Shown: positions 1 to 7,257, numbered from the stretch's first letter. The stretch is 7,672 bases of DNA from Chloroflexota bacterium (GCA_022563285.1 JADFNQ010000056.1:1-7672), one strand, 5' to 3'. Notes: a model not told the origin generated them from the sequence alone. Numbers and translations: made by a program.

Positions 1-553
1 GGCCCACCCGCTCCAGGGCCGTCCGCCGCATCAGCATAGCGGCGCCGTCCGCGTAGTCGCGCACCTCCACCTGCTCGTACTGACCGCGGTCCTCCTCGCC
101 CCGTCCCACCTGCCGGGCGGCGCCCGCCCAGGGGTTCACCCGACCACCTGTGGAACAGATTACTGTGGGCTGTTCGCGGAAATATATCTTTGGGCAGAGG
201 GCCGCCGCGTCGGGCCGCTCCTCTGCGGCCCGAACCAGCTCGTCGAGGAACTGTCGGTCAACGGTCACGTCGTTGTTCAACAGCAGCACGTAGTCGGCCC
301 CGTCGGCCAGCGCCTCCCGTATCGCCAGATTGGCTCCGCCGGCGAAGCCCAGGTTATCCGGGCTGGCGATGAGACGGATGGAATCGCCGAACCTCTCCCG
401 CAGGACTCGGACGTCGTCTCCGGATGAGCCGTTATCTACAACGATGGTCCGGTAGCTGGGGTACGCTATCCCCCGCAACGACTCCAGACACTCGGTGGTA
501 TCGGCGAGACCGTTCCAGTTAAGGATGACAATAGCGACGTAAGGTGAAGGCAT
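1..553 (-). CDS. Glycosyltransferase family 2, N-terminal part (runs off the left edge)
   Basis: Reading the minus strand from the ATG at 553-551 gives 184 codons without a stop. The product is the N-terminal GT-A domain of an inverting family 2 glycosyltransferase of the rhamnosyltransferase-like type. Visible motifs are the opening strand YVAIVILNWNG (residues 5-15), the nucleotide-binding VVDNGSS (38-44, with D40), NLGFAGGAN (67-75), the DXD-type LLNND (101-105) and ADGAAMLMRR (168-177), which precedes the acceptor and catalytic part in this family. The catalytic ED segment and the C-terminus lie outside the window. The start is well bounded because an in-frame TGA lies two codons upstream. 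No clear Shine-Dalgarno sequence is seen; AGGTAG sits rather far away. The gene is divergent from the fusion at 857 and separated from it by 303 bp. Expected role: adding a sugar from a nucleotide donor to a polysaccharide intermediate at the cytoplasmic membrane face. The sugar cannot be told. Confidence 0.9.
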   Translation of the reverse strand, partial: MPSPYVAIVILNWNGLADTTECLESLRGIAYPSYRTIVVDNGSSGDDVRVLRERFGDSIRLIASPDNLGFAGGANLAIREALADGADYVLLLNNDVTVDRQFLDELVRAAEERPDAAALCPKIYFREQPTVICSTGGRVNPWAGAARQVGRGEEDRGQYEQVEVRDYADGAAMLMRRTALERVG

Positions 554-586
554 GGATCATGCCCGATATCTACCTGATGTATGGAA

Positions 587-596
587 ATCGTACGAT
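587..596. repeat. 10-bp perfect palindrome ATCGTACGAT
   Basis: ATCGTACGAT is its own reverse complement and ends 34 bp upstream of the leftward GT2 start codon. Its position in the leader of that gene would suit a regulator site, but a 10-bp palindrome can arise by chance and no known operator is recognised. Confidence 0.35.
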
Positions 597-606
597 CCTC
601 CCCGGG

Positions 607-654
607 ATCGCTTACCCCATAGTGTCAATGCCACGCGGTGAAACGTCAAGCGAT
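607..654. repeat. 7-bp inverted repeat flanking tandem TTGAC boxes
   Basis: ATCGCTT (607-613) is matched by AAGCGAT (648-654) across a 34-bp spacer. On the minus strand the spacer contains both TTGACG and TTGACA, so the repeat brackets the most promoter-like DNA for the leftward GT2 gene. It could be a pair of half-sites for a dimeric regulator. No family is recognised. Confidence 0.3.
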
Positions 655-755
655 AAGAGATGTTAACACAGATGGCACACCAGCTGGCTTCTAAGGAGGT
701 GGCAAACGCGTCGCTTGCGTCTGTCCTCATTTTGTGCATGATAAACCTTAATAGA

Positions 756-772
756 TGACAGAACTTTTGTCA
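756..772. repeat. Inverted repeat TGACA-N7-TGTCA
   Basis: TGACA (756-760) and TGTCA (768-772) form a perfect 5-bp inverted repeat with a 7-bp spacer, about 85 bp before the fusion gene. Its 17-bp overall size is typical of sites bound by dimeric helix-turn-helix regulators. It could equally form a small hairpin in a 5' leader. Function is inference. Confidence 0.35.
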
Positions 773-856
773 GTGTGCCTGCGTTACAACAAGTGACCAG
801 CCCTAATTGGTAGATGAGGCGCGGAGTGAGCGGGCAGATCCAGATAGGTCTTCCCC

Positions 857-3187
857 ATGACTGACCAAGACCGCGAGATATCGGCATCGGGGCTTGAAGA
901 GTCTGTGAGGTCGAAGGGGCGCGATGATTCTTCCCTAAGCCCCGAGAGGGTGACACCCGAGCCGATCCCTCCCGCTGGGGTAGGGACAACCTCTACCCCC
1001 AGCGAGGACAGCAGCATGGTGACGGCCCGCCTCCGGAGGCAACTACGAGTGCAGCACGGGGAAGTCGAGAGTCTCCGGCGCCGTCTGAGCGATATGGAGA
1101 ACTCCTCTGGCTGGCGGGTGCTCCAGGAGGTGCGGCCTGTCATTCGCGCTATCGCCCCCATGGGAAGCCGCCGCCGCCGCATCCTCATGGCTCTGCTGAG
1201 CGGAGGGATAGCCGTTCTTAGGGGTCGGCCTCAGCGACGAATGATGCGCCTGACGGGTCGGGCCCTGCGAGTGCTTCGAAGGGATGCGGGACCTGCTCCA
1301 GAGGATGTAGACGGACCGACGGCGCGAAGGCTTACGGTAGGCTGCTATGGGGAACATTGCTGGACCGTAGGTGGTGGTACCGCCCACGCCCTCCAACTGC
1401 TCAAGGCGCTAACCGACTATTACGACGTAGACCTCCTATTGCCGCCGGGGGTGCCGCTGCGAGACCACCAGTGGTACCGCGATAGTTTGCTGCTAGACAT
1501 CGGCGGTATCAATGTCCGGCACTACGCCAATGGTATAGAGGATACCTACGACATATGGCTGTCAGTGTGGAATGAGCATATCTGGCCGGCCAAGACCAGC
1601 AAGCGGTTCAACCTGGTGTTCTTCCCTTTCGTTTCGTTAGACGGTGGCAGATACACTCACATCGCAAACAGTCAGTACACGGCGGCCTATGTCCGGGAGC
1701 GCTATCAGACAGATAATGTTGTGGTGATCCCACCATGCATCGACGCCGAGGAGTTCCGAACTGGCCCCAAGGAGCCGATGATCCTCCACGTAAGCCGCTT
1801 TGCCCTCCCGTCCGCCTACGCCGATAAGGCCCACCTGACGATGATCCAGGCCTTCAGGCAGCTATGCGAGCGCGGACTCGGCGGGTGGCGGCTGGTGCTG
1901 GCAGGCGCCACTCTAGACGAAGGCGAAGCGATTTACGCCGCTCACCTCGCCAAGCACAGCCACGGTCTCCCCGTCGAAATCAAGTCGAATCTGTCCGCAG
2001 CGGAGCTGCGTGACCTGTACACCAAGGCCTCCATATACTGGCATGCCACAGGGTTCTCCGTCAAAGAGCCCGCGGCCCAGGAGCACTTTGGAATTACCAT
2101 CCTAGAGGCGATGGCTTCCCGGGCTGTCCCCATAGTGTTTAACTCGGGCGGGCCGCCGGAGATCATCGACAACGGCAAGTGCGGCTATCTTTTCAACTCC
2201 ATGGACGAACTCATTGAAAACACATGGGCGGTTGCCACCAATCCCAAATTATGGAAGCGGCTGTCGCACGCGGCCCGACAGCGGGCACGATACTTCTCCT
2301 CGGAGACGCAGCGTTTGCGAATGCTGGCTACTGTGAGCAGGACTGAGGAGGTCTCCATCTTAATTGGCACCCGCAACAACCTGGAATATCTGAAAGGTAC
2401 TCTTGAATCCCTGTTCCGTTGCACGCCCCCCGGCTTCGAGCTGATAGTCGTGGATAACGGGAGCAGCGACGGCACCGGCGTCTACCTCGCCTCCCTAGAC
2501 TACCCCCACCTCAGTGTCATCCAGAATACAAACAACCAGAGCTTCGCGGCATTCAATAATCAGGCCCAGCGTATAGCCACGCGGCCCTACATCCTCTTCC
2601 TCAATGATGACATGCAGATGTTTCCTGGGTGGCTCGAGCCGTTAGTTGAGTTGCTGCACTCCCACCCGCGTGTGGGTGCCGTGGGCTCCCGTCTTCTGTA
2701 CCCGGACGGCCGGGTAATGCACGACGGGATGATGTTCCGGCGGAGTGACTCCATCCCCTATCACATCAATGCGCAAGGCCGGCCGGTCCGCGAAGAGACT
2801 CCAGTCGAAGTAGACGCCCTCACGGCAGCGTGCCTGCTGGTCCGTCGCGAGTTGGCCGGTTTCTCCACCGACTACCGCCGCGGCTACTACGAGGACGGCG
2901 ACCTCTGCATGCGCATCAAGGAGCACGGCTACGCTCTGATTCTTCACAGAGGGAGTGTCCTCATTCATTACCACGGGGCCTCCATGGGAAAGGATCAGGC
3001 GATTACCGAGGAGGCGCAGAGAAGGAACCACAAGCTCTTCTTGGAGCGCTGGGGGGCCAAGCTCCCCTCACTGGTATACCTGGCGACGGAGAAGGAGATG
3101 GACGGTAAGCAGCTAAGCTGCCGGTCGCTGCTGCCGCCCGGCGAACTAGCGGAGACCTGGCCGCTCAACCAACGGCTGATGCGGTGA
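857..3187 (+). CDS. Two-domain glycosyltransferase: GT4 fused to GT2, with N-terminal coiled coil
   Basis: This 776-residue protein joins two glycosyltransferases. Residues 1-53 are polar and low in complexity. Residues 54-82 are a probable coiled coil rich in R, L and E. Residues 83-125 hold a GWRVLQEVRPVIRAI segment and a basic-hydrophobic helix that may touch the membrane. A GT-B, family 4 domain spans about 158-495: the GGGTAHAL loop (172-179), ANSQYT (270-275), VIPPC, ILHVSRF (309-315), and the EX7E motif with E409 and E417 in EHFGITILE. An inverting GT-A, family 2 domain follows from about 498: VVDNGSS with D533, LNDD with D584 and D585, and YYEDGDLCMRI with E679 and D680. Key residues of both domains are intact, so both are probably active, making two successive linkages in one glycan. 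The start at 857 is bounded by an in-frame TAG at 845-847, and its ribosome site is weak (AGG at 846-848). The ATG at 1016, at the coiled-coil boundary, is an alternative. The sugars transferred are unknown. Confidence 0.92.
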   Translation: MTDQDREISASGLEESVRSKGRDDSSLSPERVTPEPIPPAGVGTTSTPSEDSSMVTARLRRQLRVQHGEVESLRRRLSDMENSSGWRVLQEVRPVIRAIAPMGSRRRRILMALLSGGIAVLRGRPQRRMMRLTGRALRVLRRDAGPAPEDVDGPTARRLTVGCYGEHCWTVGGGTAHALQLLKALTDYYDVDLLLPPGVPLRDHQWYRDSLLLDIGGINVRHYANGIEDTYDIWLSVWNEHIWPAKTSKRFNLVFFPFVSLDGGRYTHIANSQYTAAYVRERYQTDNVVVIPPCIDAEEFRTGPKEPMILHVSRFALPSAYADKAHLTMIQAFRQLCERGLGGWRLVLAGATLDEGEAIYAAHLAKHSHGLPVEIKSNLSAAELRDLYTKASIYWHATGFSVKEPAAQEHFGITILEAMASRAVPIVFNSGGPPEIIDNGKCGYLFNSMDELIENTWAVATNPKLWKRLSHAARQRARYFSSETQRLRMLATVSRTEEVSILIGTRNNLEYLKGTLESLFRCTPPGFELIVVDNGSSDGTGVYLASLDYPHLSVIQNTNNQSFAAFNNQAQRIATRPYILFLNDDMQMFPGWLEPLVELLHSHPRVGAVGSRLLYPDGRVMHDGMMFRRSDSIPYHINAQGRPVREETPVEVDALTAACLLVRRELAGFSTDYRRGYYEDGDLCMRIKEHGYALILHRGSVLIHYHGASMGKDQAITEEAQRRNHKLFLERWGAKLPSLVYLATEKEMDGKQLSCRSLLPPGELAETWPLNQRLMR

Positions 3188-3281
3188 ATGCGGTCACGGC
3201 CGTCAGGGCTTTTCGCCCCACCATCATCATGCCTCCGCTGCCGGAATGCTCCTTGTGCTTTCCCGCTATGAAGGCGCACAG

Positions 3282-5351
3282 ATGGCCGAGATTCTCATAC
3301 TGACAGCCCTATCCATAGTAGTGGGCTTCCCGCTGGCAGTTACACTGCATCGTCGGGATGATCAGCCTCCGATTTCGCTTCTGGCCGTGGAAGGCGCTGC
3401 ACTCGGGCTAGCCGTCTTTCTCATCGTCGGGCTGGGCCTCGTCAGGGTCGGCCGCTTCGATCCTCACTGGGTGGCCGGAGTAGTGGGCGGTGTCGCTCTT
3501 TTAGCGTGGGGCTGGGTTGTCTCCAAGAGGATGCTCACCTTCCGGCACGCTGTGACGGCTGAAGGAATCATGCTCACGGTGCTTCTGGGACTCACCGTAT
3601 TCCTGCGGCAAAGCCCCATTTACTTCATCTACGAGATCGGGGACATGGGCGAGTACGTAAACCGGGCGAACGTCCTGGCCGACGGTGGGGGGTTGATCGG
3701 AAGCTTCCCTCACCTTTTTACGGTTGGCCTTGCCCTGACCCATCTCGCTCTCGGCGAAGGCAACACCGTTGCATTACTTCCCTTCCTAGGGGTGCTCCTG
3801 TGGGCACTGGTGACAGCCACCATCTACCGGCTTGGCCTGCCGCCATGGGTGAGGATAACCGTATCGGCGATCGTAGCCGTGCATGTGGTCCCTGTCTGGT
3901 TCTCAAGGTTCCCTGTTTCGGAGGCTCTGTACACCACCCTCCTGGTCGCAGCCATCCTTTTCCTAGTTGAGGCGTTACATAGCCTCAACCACAGGTTCGC
4001 AGTCGTGGCCGGCGGATTCGTCGGGCTCTTGCTGCTCACCCGAGCTAACGGCGTGCTGTTGCTGCCGATCATCGGCTCCTACCTCTTCGCTGCCGCCCTG
4101 AACCTCGACCAACGGGGCTTCCGGATTGCCCGCACCTTCGTGATCGTCTCCGGATTTAGTCTGTTTGGCGCGTACCTCTACAACGTGACGTATTTGCGGC
4201 GGTACTTCGTGGAGGTTCAGATCCAGAGTGTTGCTGGCGAGTCGGTACTGGACTTGCTCGGCCTCTTCCAACTGGAAAGAGCATCTGTAGCCGCAGTCGT
4301 CGTCTTTGTGGTCTTCGGCGCCGCGGTGGTGTGGTTAGCTAGCGAGGTTAGCCGGTGGAAGTGTGCTCGATGGCCGGGGGTCGCCCATCCGAACGTTTGG
4401 TGGCTGCCAGCGGCACTGCTCGGGGCCGCCGCCGTGCTTGCGGCGATCCTCTTCTTGGAGCTTGGGGGGTTGAGGGAGGCTCTCAGCCGTTACGGCACCC
4501 TTCTACTCGCTCTGGGGGCCATTGGTTTGGCAGCTGCCGTAGTCAAGACGGAGGACAGAGTCCAGTACTCGGTTGGATTCCTCGCTATTGCCATAGTCGT
4601 CGTGTTTGGTGCGCTTTTCGCAAACAGGGTGTCCGCTCCGACGAACCACGCGTTCTTCCTCTACTGGGACCGGTATCTGTATAGCGAAGTGTTTCCCGGC
4701 ATCGTGTTGCTGGGCGCACTGGGTGCCTCGGCGGTCGGATTCCTCGTCTTTCGAGTGGTGAGGAATGCAAGGGCACGGAGGTTCGTGGCGTTGATTGGGG
4801 TTCTCCTTGTCGGATGGGGTCTGGTTGGTCCTTTCGACACCACTCTGAAGGCGAATGAATCTGTATTGTTTGAGGGCGCCTATGAGGATCTGGCGCAGCT
4901 GAACAGCATCGCTCTCACAGATGGGGACTATCCCATCGTCTATGTGGGTGATCACCAGATACCGGAGGGATGGATCTTCCCCAACACCTTTCGGGCGATC
5001 GCGCTGCCACTCTCAGAGACGTACGGTCGCCGTGTGGTCAATGTGCAAGGTAGGGATCCGTTCGGGATGGACCCGATTCCTACCCCGGATGAGGTACATG
5101 AGTTGATGATCGCCAACGGTTTCAACGAAGTGTACTTGATCGCTGTTCCAGAGACCACAAATATTGAATGGCTGTCCGCCCTCCATGAGCGCGGGGTCGC
5201 AACGAGCCAACTGGGGACCGTGGAGATGGATATCCCCATCATTCGCCGGATGGTTCAGAGGGAGAAAGAGCAGTACTATCGGGTAACGATGATATTCGAC
5301 GTTCATCTCGCAGAACTCATCGACGAGCAAAGGGCAGCAGTGGAGAGATAG
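3282..5351 (+). CDS. Multi-pass membrane protein, GT-C-like glycosyltransferase (putative)
   Basis: I chose the ATG at 3282 because GAAGG (3270-3274) lies 7 bp before it. An in-frame ATG at 3246 would add 12 residues but has no ribosome site. The product has 689 residues. Roughly the first 515 are membrane-embedded, with about a dozen hydrophobic helices (for example 2-21, 31-54, 62-80, 92-108, 164-183, 190-207, 215-230, 240-272, 283-300, 335-354, 374-392, 430-447, 473-490, 500-516). The acidic first outer loop EIGDMGEYVNRAN (118-130, D121 and E124), RFPVSEALY (209-217), LLTRANG (251-257) and YWDRYLYSEVFPG (461-473) resemble polyprenyl-phosphate-dependent GT-C enzymes. Residues from about 520 form a soluble, probably extracytoplasmic domain with a Rossmann-like look (PIVYVGD, EVYLIAVP). 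The gene lies 94 bp after the fusion and probably shares its transcript. Its likely role is sugar transfer outside the membrane. A non-catalytic transport or assembly role cannot be excluded. Confidence 0.8.
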   Translation: MAEILILTALSIVVGFPLAVTLHRRDDQPPISLLAVEGAALGLAVFLIVGLGLVRVGRFDPHWVAGVVGGVALLAWGWVVSKRMLTFRHAVTAEGIMLTVLLGLTVFLRQSPIYFIYEIGDMGEYVNRANVLADGGGLIGSFPHLFTVGLALTHLALGEGNTVALLPFLGVLLWALVTATIYRLGLPPWVRITVSAIVAVHVVPVWFSRFPVSEALYTTLLVAAILFLVEALHSLNHRFAVVAGGFVGLLLLTRANGVLLLPIIGSYLFAAALNLDQRGFRIARTFVIVSGFSLFGAYLYNVTYLRRYFVEVQIQSVAGESVLDLLGLFQLERASVAAVVVFVVFGAAVVWLASEVSRWKCARWPGVAHPNVWWLPAALLGAAAVLAAILFLELGGLREALSRYGTLLLALGAIGLAAAVVKTEDRVQYSVGFLAIAIVVVFGALFANRVSAPTNHAFFLYWDRYLYSEVFPGIVLLGALGASAVGFLVFRVVRNARARRFVALIGVLLVGWGLVGPFDTTLKANESVLFEGAYEDLAQLNSIALTDGDYPIVYVGDHQIPEGWIFPNTFRAIALPLSETYGRRVVNVQGRDPFGMDPIPTPDEVHELMIANGFNEVYLIAVPETTNIEWLSALHERGVATSQLGTVEMDIPIIRRMVQREKEQYYRVTMIFDVHLAELIDEQRAAVER

Positions 5352-5371
5352 CGCATTCATATATACACCAC

Positions 5372-5901
5372 ATGGCCCTCTTGGCGCGCAGGGCCGCTGA
5401 GGTCTCCGGAACGGATCAGGCCATCGTCCGCGGATGAATTCGATCCCGCTCAAACGGCCGTTATCGAGGGAATGCTGCCTGGGGGCAGCGGGCGCCCCTC
5501 GCGGCCAGCCCTGCCACGGACGGCTCCTCGGCGGAGATCACCAGCAACAGCGACAACCAGGTTGAGCTAGTAGCCAGCATGGAAAATCCTGGCCTCCTCG
5601 TCTCGAGCGATACGTTCTACCCTGGCTGGAAAGCCTACGTCGATGGGAAAGAGACCACGGTCTGCCCACGGATGTTGCCCTTAAGTCTGTATCCGTCCCG
5701 GACGGCGAGCACCATGTGAAGTTTGTCTTCTCGCCGGGCTCATTCAATGCCGGAGTCCTCATATGCGAGTCATCGCTCCTGGTTCTCGGCACGCATGCTA
5801 TCAAGGGCACTGTCCGAAGCTTGTGGGAGAGGGCGAAGGGCAGAGGCGCGGTGGTCAGATCGACGAGGATACGGAGCGTTGATGCCAGCCCCACCGTCTG
5901 A
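5372..5901 (+). pseudogene. 5'-truncated, frameshifted remnant of a YfhO-like membrane protein (C-terminal part)
   Basis: No intact frame crosses this stretch, but successive frames together read like the C-terminal part of large YfhO-type membrane proteins. The pieces are ALLARRAAEV (from 5375, weak), EFDPAQTAVIEGMLP (5436-5480, a different frame), then from 5522 a third frame with GSSAEITSNSDNQVEL and GLLVSSDTFYPGWKAYVDGK (5591-5650), and finally LPTDVALKSVSVPDGEHHV with KFVFSPGSFNAGVLI (about 5664-5760, a fourth reading segment), ending in a hydrophobic helix and a TGA at 5899-5901. The YPGWKAYVDGK and VPDGEHHV motifs are the family's hallmark near its end. At least two and probably three frame changes are needed (one near 5655-5665, one between 5480 and 5522, perhaps one near 5430). 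Only about 175 codons remain, against some 700 or more in intact homologues, and there is no start or ribosome site. It follows the GT-C gene directly in the same orientation. An in-frame continuation of that gene is excluded by the TAG at 5349-5351. Confidence 0.75.
5374..5395 (+). terminator. GC-rich hairpin after the GT-C gene
   Basis: GGCCCT (5374-5379) and AGGGCC (5390-5395) form a perfect 6-bp stem with a 10-base loop, starting 22 bp past the stop codon at 5351. There is no T-run after it, so it is not a classic intrinsic terminator. It could slow or protect the transcript end. It also overlaps the first bases of the pseudogene described next. Confidence 0.25.
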
Positions 5902-5932
5902 CTCCTCCACTCATGACTAGCCAATTCATCCG

Positions 5933-5961
5933 TTGACCTGGTAACGCTAGCTACCTATGAT
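5933..5961 (+). promoter_or_regulatory. Sigma70-type promoter for gmd
   Basis: TTGACC (5933-5938) and TATGAT (5956-5961) are separated by exactly 17 bp, matching the vegetative consensus in five of six positions for each box. The site lies just past the pseudogene and about 110 bp upstream of the gmd start. Transcription would begin near 5968, giving a leader of roughly 105 bases that contains two small hairpins. This is the best promoter candidate in the window and suggests that gmd starts its own transcript. Confidence 0.65.
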
Positions 5962-5983
5962 GGTCTTCGTAAGTGGATCTCAA

Positions 5984-6017
5984 AGGGAGAATCCCTGGGA
6001 TTACGTTAGTCCGTAAT
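5984..6017 (+). promoter_or_regulatory. Two adjacent hairpins in the gmd leader
   Basis: AGGGA (5984-5988) pairs with TCCCT (5992-5996) around GAA, and ATTACG (6000-6005) pairs perfectly with CGTAAT (6012-6017) around TTAGTC. Both fall between the predicted transcription start and the gmd ribosome site. They could be an operator downstream of the promoter or leader structure in the RNA. No known riboswitch class is recognised. Confidence 0.35.
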
Positions 6018-6072
6018 GAGCCATGGTGGAAAGCAAATGCAGCCAGCCTGCTGAGAATTCTAGGAAGGTGAC

Positions 6073-7083
6073 ATGACCAAGAAGGCGCTGATCACCGGCA
6101 TCACTGGTCAGGACGGCTCATATCTGGCAGAGCTACTCCTAGAGAAGGGATATGAGGTCTACGGCCTCATCCGCCGCACCTCTGCACAGAATTTTACCCG
6201 GATCAAGCACTTGTTAGACAGGATCCAGGTGATTTCGGGCGACCTCATGGACCAGCACTCCATAACGACTGCTATCTACGAGACCCAGCCCGACGAGGTT
6301 TATAACCTGGGAGCCCAGTCATTCGTACCGACCTCTTGGTCGCAGCCGGTGCTCACAGGGGAAATCACTGCCCTGGGCGTAACCCGTATGCTAGAGGCGA
6401 TCCGGGCGGCCAAGCGGGACGCCCGGTTTTATCAGGCCTCCTCATCGGAGATGTTCGGCAACGTCCAGGAGTGGCCCCAGAAGGAAGAGACTCCCTTCTA
6501 CCCCAGGAGCCCTTATGGGGTTGCCAAAGTGTACGGCCACTGGATAACCGTTAACTGCCGCGAGTCCTATGGGCTGTTTGCCTGCTCGGGCATCCTCTTC
6601 AACCACGAGTCGCCGCGCCGCGGCTTGGAGTTCGTCACTCGTAAAGTGACCAACAGCGTAGCACGCATCTCTCTGGGCAAGCAGAAGGAGCTGCGCCTCG
6701 GCAACATGGACGTGAGCCGCGACTGGGGCTATGCCGGGGATTACGTGAGAGCCATGTGGCTAATGCTGCAGCAGGACCAGCCGGACGACTACGTGGTGGG
6801 AACGGGAACAACCCACTCAGTGCGAGATTTTACGGAGCTCGCGTTTCGCCACGCGGGAATCGATGACCCGGAGAAGTACATCGTCATAGACGAAAAGATG
6901 TTTCGCCCGGCGGAGGTAAACAAACTCCTGGCGGACAGCAGCAAAGCGCGAAAGGTGCTGGGCTGGCAACCGGAAGTGGGTTTTGAGGAATTAATCGCCA
7001 TGATGGTCAACGCTGACATAGAACTGGAATCTTCTACCGGCGTCGAGAGGCAAGAAGAGACCGGAATTGGCGAAAGCCCGTGA
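6073..7083 (+). CDS. gmd: GDP-mannose 4,6-dehydratase
   Basis: The enzyme converts GDP-D-mannose to GDP-4-keto-6-deoxy-D-mannose in the cytoplasm, using a bound NADP(H). This is the branch point to GDP-L-fucose, GDP-D-rhamnose, perosamine and colitose. At 336 residues it is near the usual length of the shorter bacterial forms. It is an extended short-chain dehydrogenase: GITGQDG (9-15) is the glycine-rich nucleotide loop, GDLMD (56-60) and NLGAQSFV (78-85) follow, and the catalytic set is S124 and E126 in SSSEMFG plus Y148 and K152 in YGVAK. The spacing matches the Thr-Glu-Tyr-Lys set of the E. coli enzyme with Ser in place of Thr, a known variant. FNHESPRRG (176-184), TRKVT, and LGNMDVSRDWGYAGDYV (209-225) are Gmd signatures in the substrate-binding part. 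The start is supported by AGGAAGGTG at 6062-6070. The last 20 residues are polar and variable. No partner reductase or epimerase (fcl or rmd) lies within the window, so the final sugar is unknown. Confidence 0.97.
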   Translation: MTKKALITGITGQDGSYLAELLLEKGYEVYGLIRRTSAQNFTRIKHLLDRIQVISGDLMDQHSITTAIYETQPDEVYNLGAQSFVPTSWSQPVLTGEITALGVTRMLEAIRAAKRDARFYQASSSEMFGNVQEWPQKEETPFYPRSPYGVAKVYGHWITVNCRESYGLFACSGILFNHESPRRGLEFVTRKVTNSVARISLGKQKELRLGNMDVSRDWGYAGDYVRAMWLMLQQDQPDDYVVGTGTTHSVRDFTELAFRHAGIDDPEKYIVIDEKMFRPAEVNKLLADSSKARKVLGWQPEVGFEELIAMMVNADIELESSTGVERQEETGIGESP

Positions 7084-7088
7084 CTCTT

Positions 7089-7106
7089 GGCAGCATAAGG
7101 GCTGCC
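7089..7106 (+). terminator. GC-rich hairpin right after gmd
   Basis: GGCAGC (7089-7094) and GCTGCC (7101-7106) form a perfect 6-bp stem with a 6-base loop, 5 bp past the gmd stop codon. No run of T follows, so strong intrinsic termination is unlikely. Attenuation or protection of the mRNA end is possible. Confidence 0.35.
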
Positions 7107-7111
7107 GCGGA

Positions 7112-7169
7112 GGGGCTTCCCCCGGATAGACCACCTCCTACGACGCCAGTATCATCGAACGGAAGCCCC
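7112..7169. repeat. 9-bp inverted repeat in the gap after gmd
   Basis: GGGGCTTCC (7112-7120) is perfectly matched by GGAAGCCCC (7161-7169) across 40 bp. A third copy of the core, GGGGCTTC, recurs in direct orientation at 7203-7210 and is followed by TCC. The arrangement could be RNA structure or scattered protein-binding half-sites. Nothing in it identifies a mobile element. Confidence 0.4.
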
Positions 7170-7257
7170 GGGCGGGAGTGGGGGACGACAGAACGGCTGT
7201 AGGGGGCTTCTCCAAGAAAAGGAGCTTACTGTCAAATTGCTGCCTGCAACCCGAAGG

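Larger units (their letters stand above)
554..856. promoter_or_regulatory. Divergent intergenic region between two glycosyltransferase genes
   Basis: This 303-bp stretch has no believable gene. It must hold the promoters for the leftward GT2 gene and probably for the rightward fusion gene. It is visibly more AT-rich than the flanking genes around 655-790. For the rightward gene the best candidate is TTGCGT (715-720), 16 bp, CATGAT (737-742), which is weak. For the leftward gene the minus strand carries two TTGAC boxes, TTGACG (649-644) and TTGACA (628-623), but no well-spaced -10 box; CACTAT (624-619) is 19 bp from the first. Three inverted repeats are listed separately. Promoter function is inference. 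Confidence 0.4.

Noticed and set aside
190..372. Plus-strand open frame of 60 codons inside the left-edge gene
   Set aside because: It is an arginine-proline-rich shadow of the minus-strand GT2 gene, which has clear family motifs.
690..705. AAGGAGGTGG at 693-702, a perfect ribosome-site sequence, whose reverse complement resembles the anti-Shine-Dalgarno end of 16S rRNA
   Set aside because: No start codon follows at proper spacing with an open frame, and the flanking sequence on the minus strand does not match the 3' end of 16S rRNA. Likely chance.
663..989. Minus-strand open frame of 108 codons across the intergenic region and the start of the fusion gene
   Set aside because: No family resemblance and no ribosome site. 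Most of it lies antisense to the fusion gene, whose coding is certain.
3246..3281. Earlier start for the GT-C-like protein at 3246
   Set aside because: No ribosome site precedes 3246, while the ATG at 3282 has GAAGG 7 bp before it and begins directly with a membrane helix. The 12 extra residues cannot be wholly excluded.
3188..3281. Possible terminator GGGC-TTTTC-GCCC between the fusion and GT-C genes (around 3207-3219)
   Set aside because: The stem is only 4 bp with no T-run after it. The short gap and shared direction favour co-transcription.
5716..5901. A free-standing small gene of 61 codons starting at the ATG at 5716
   Set aside because: The ATG falls inside a conserved motif (VPDGEHHV continuing into KFVFSPGSF), so the frame is the tail of the decayed YfhO-like gene rather than a gene of its own. 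No ribosome site precedes it.
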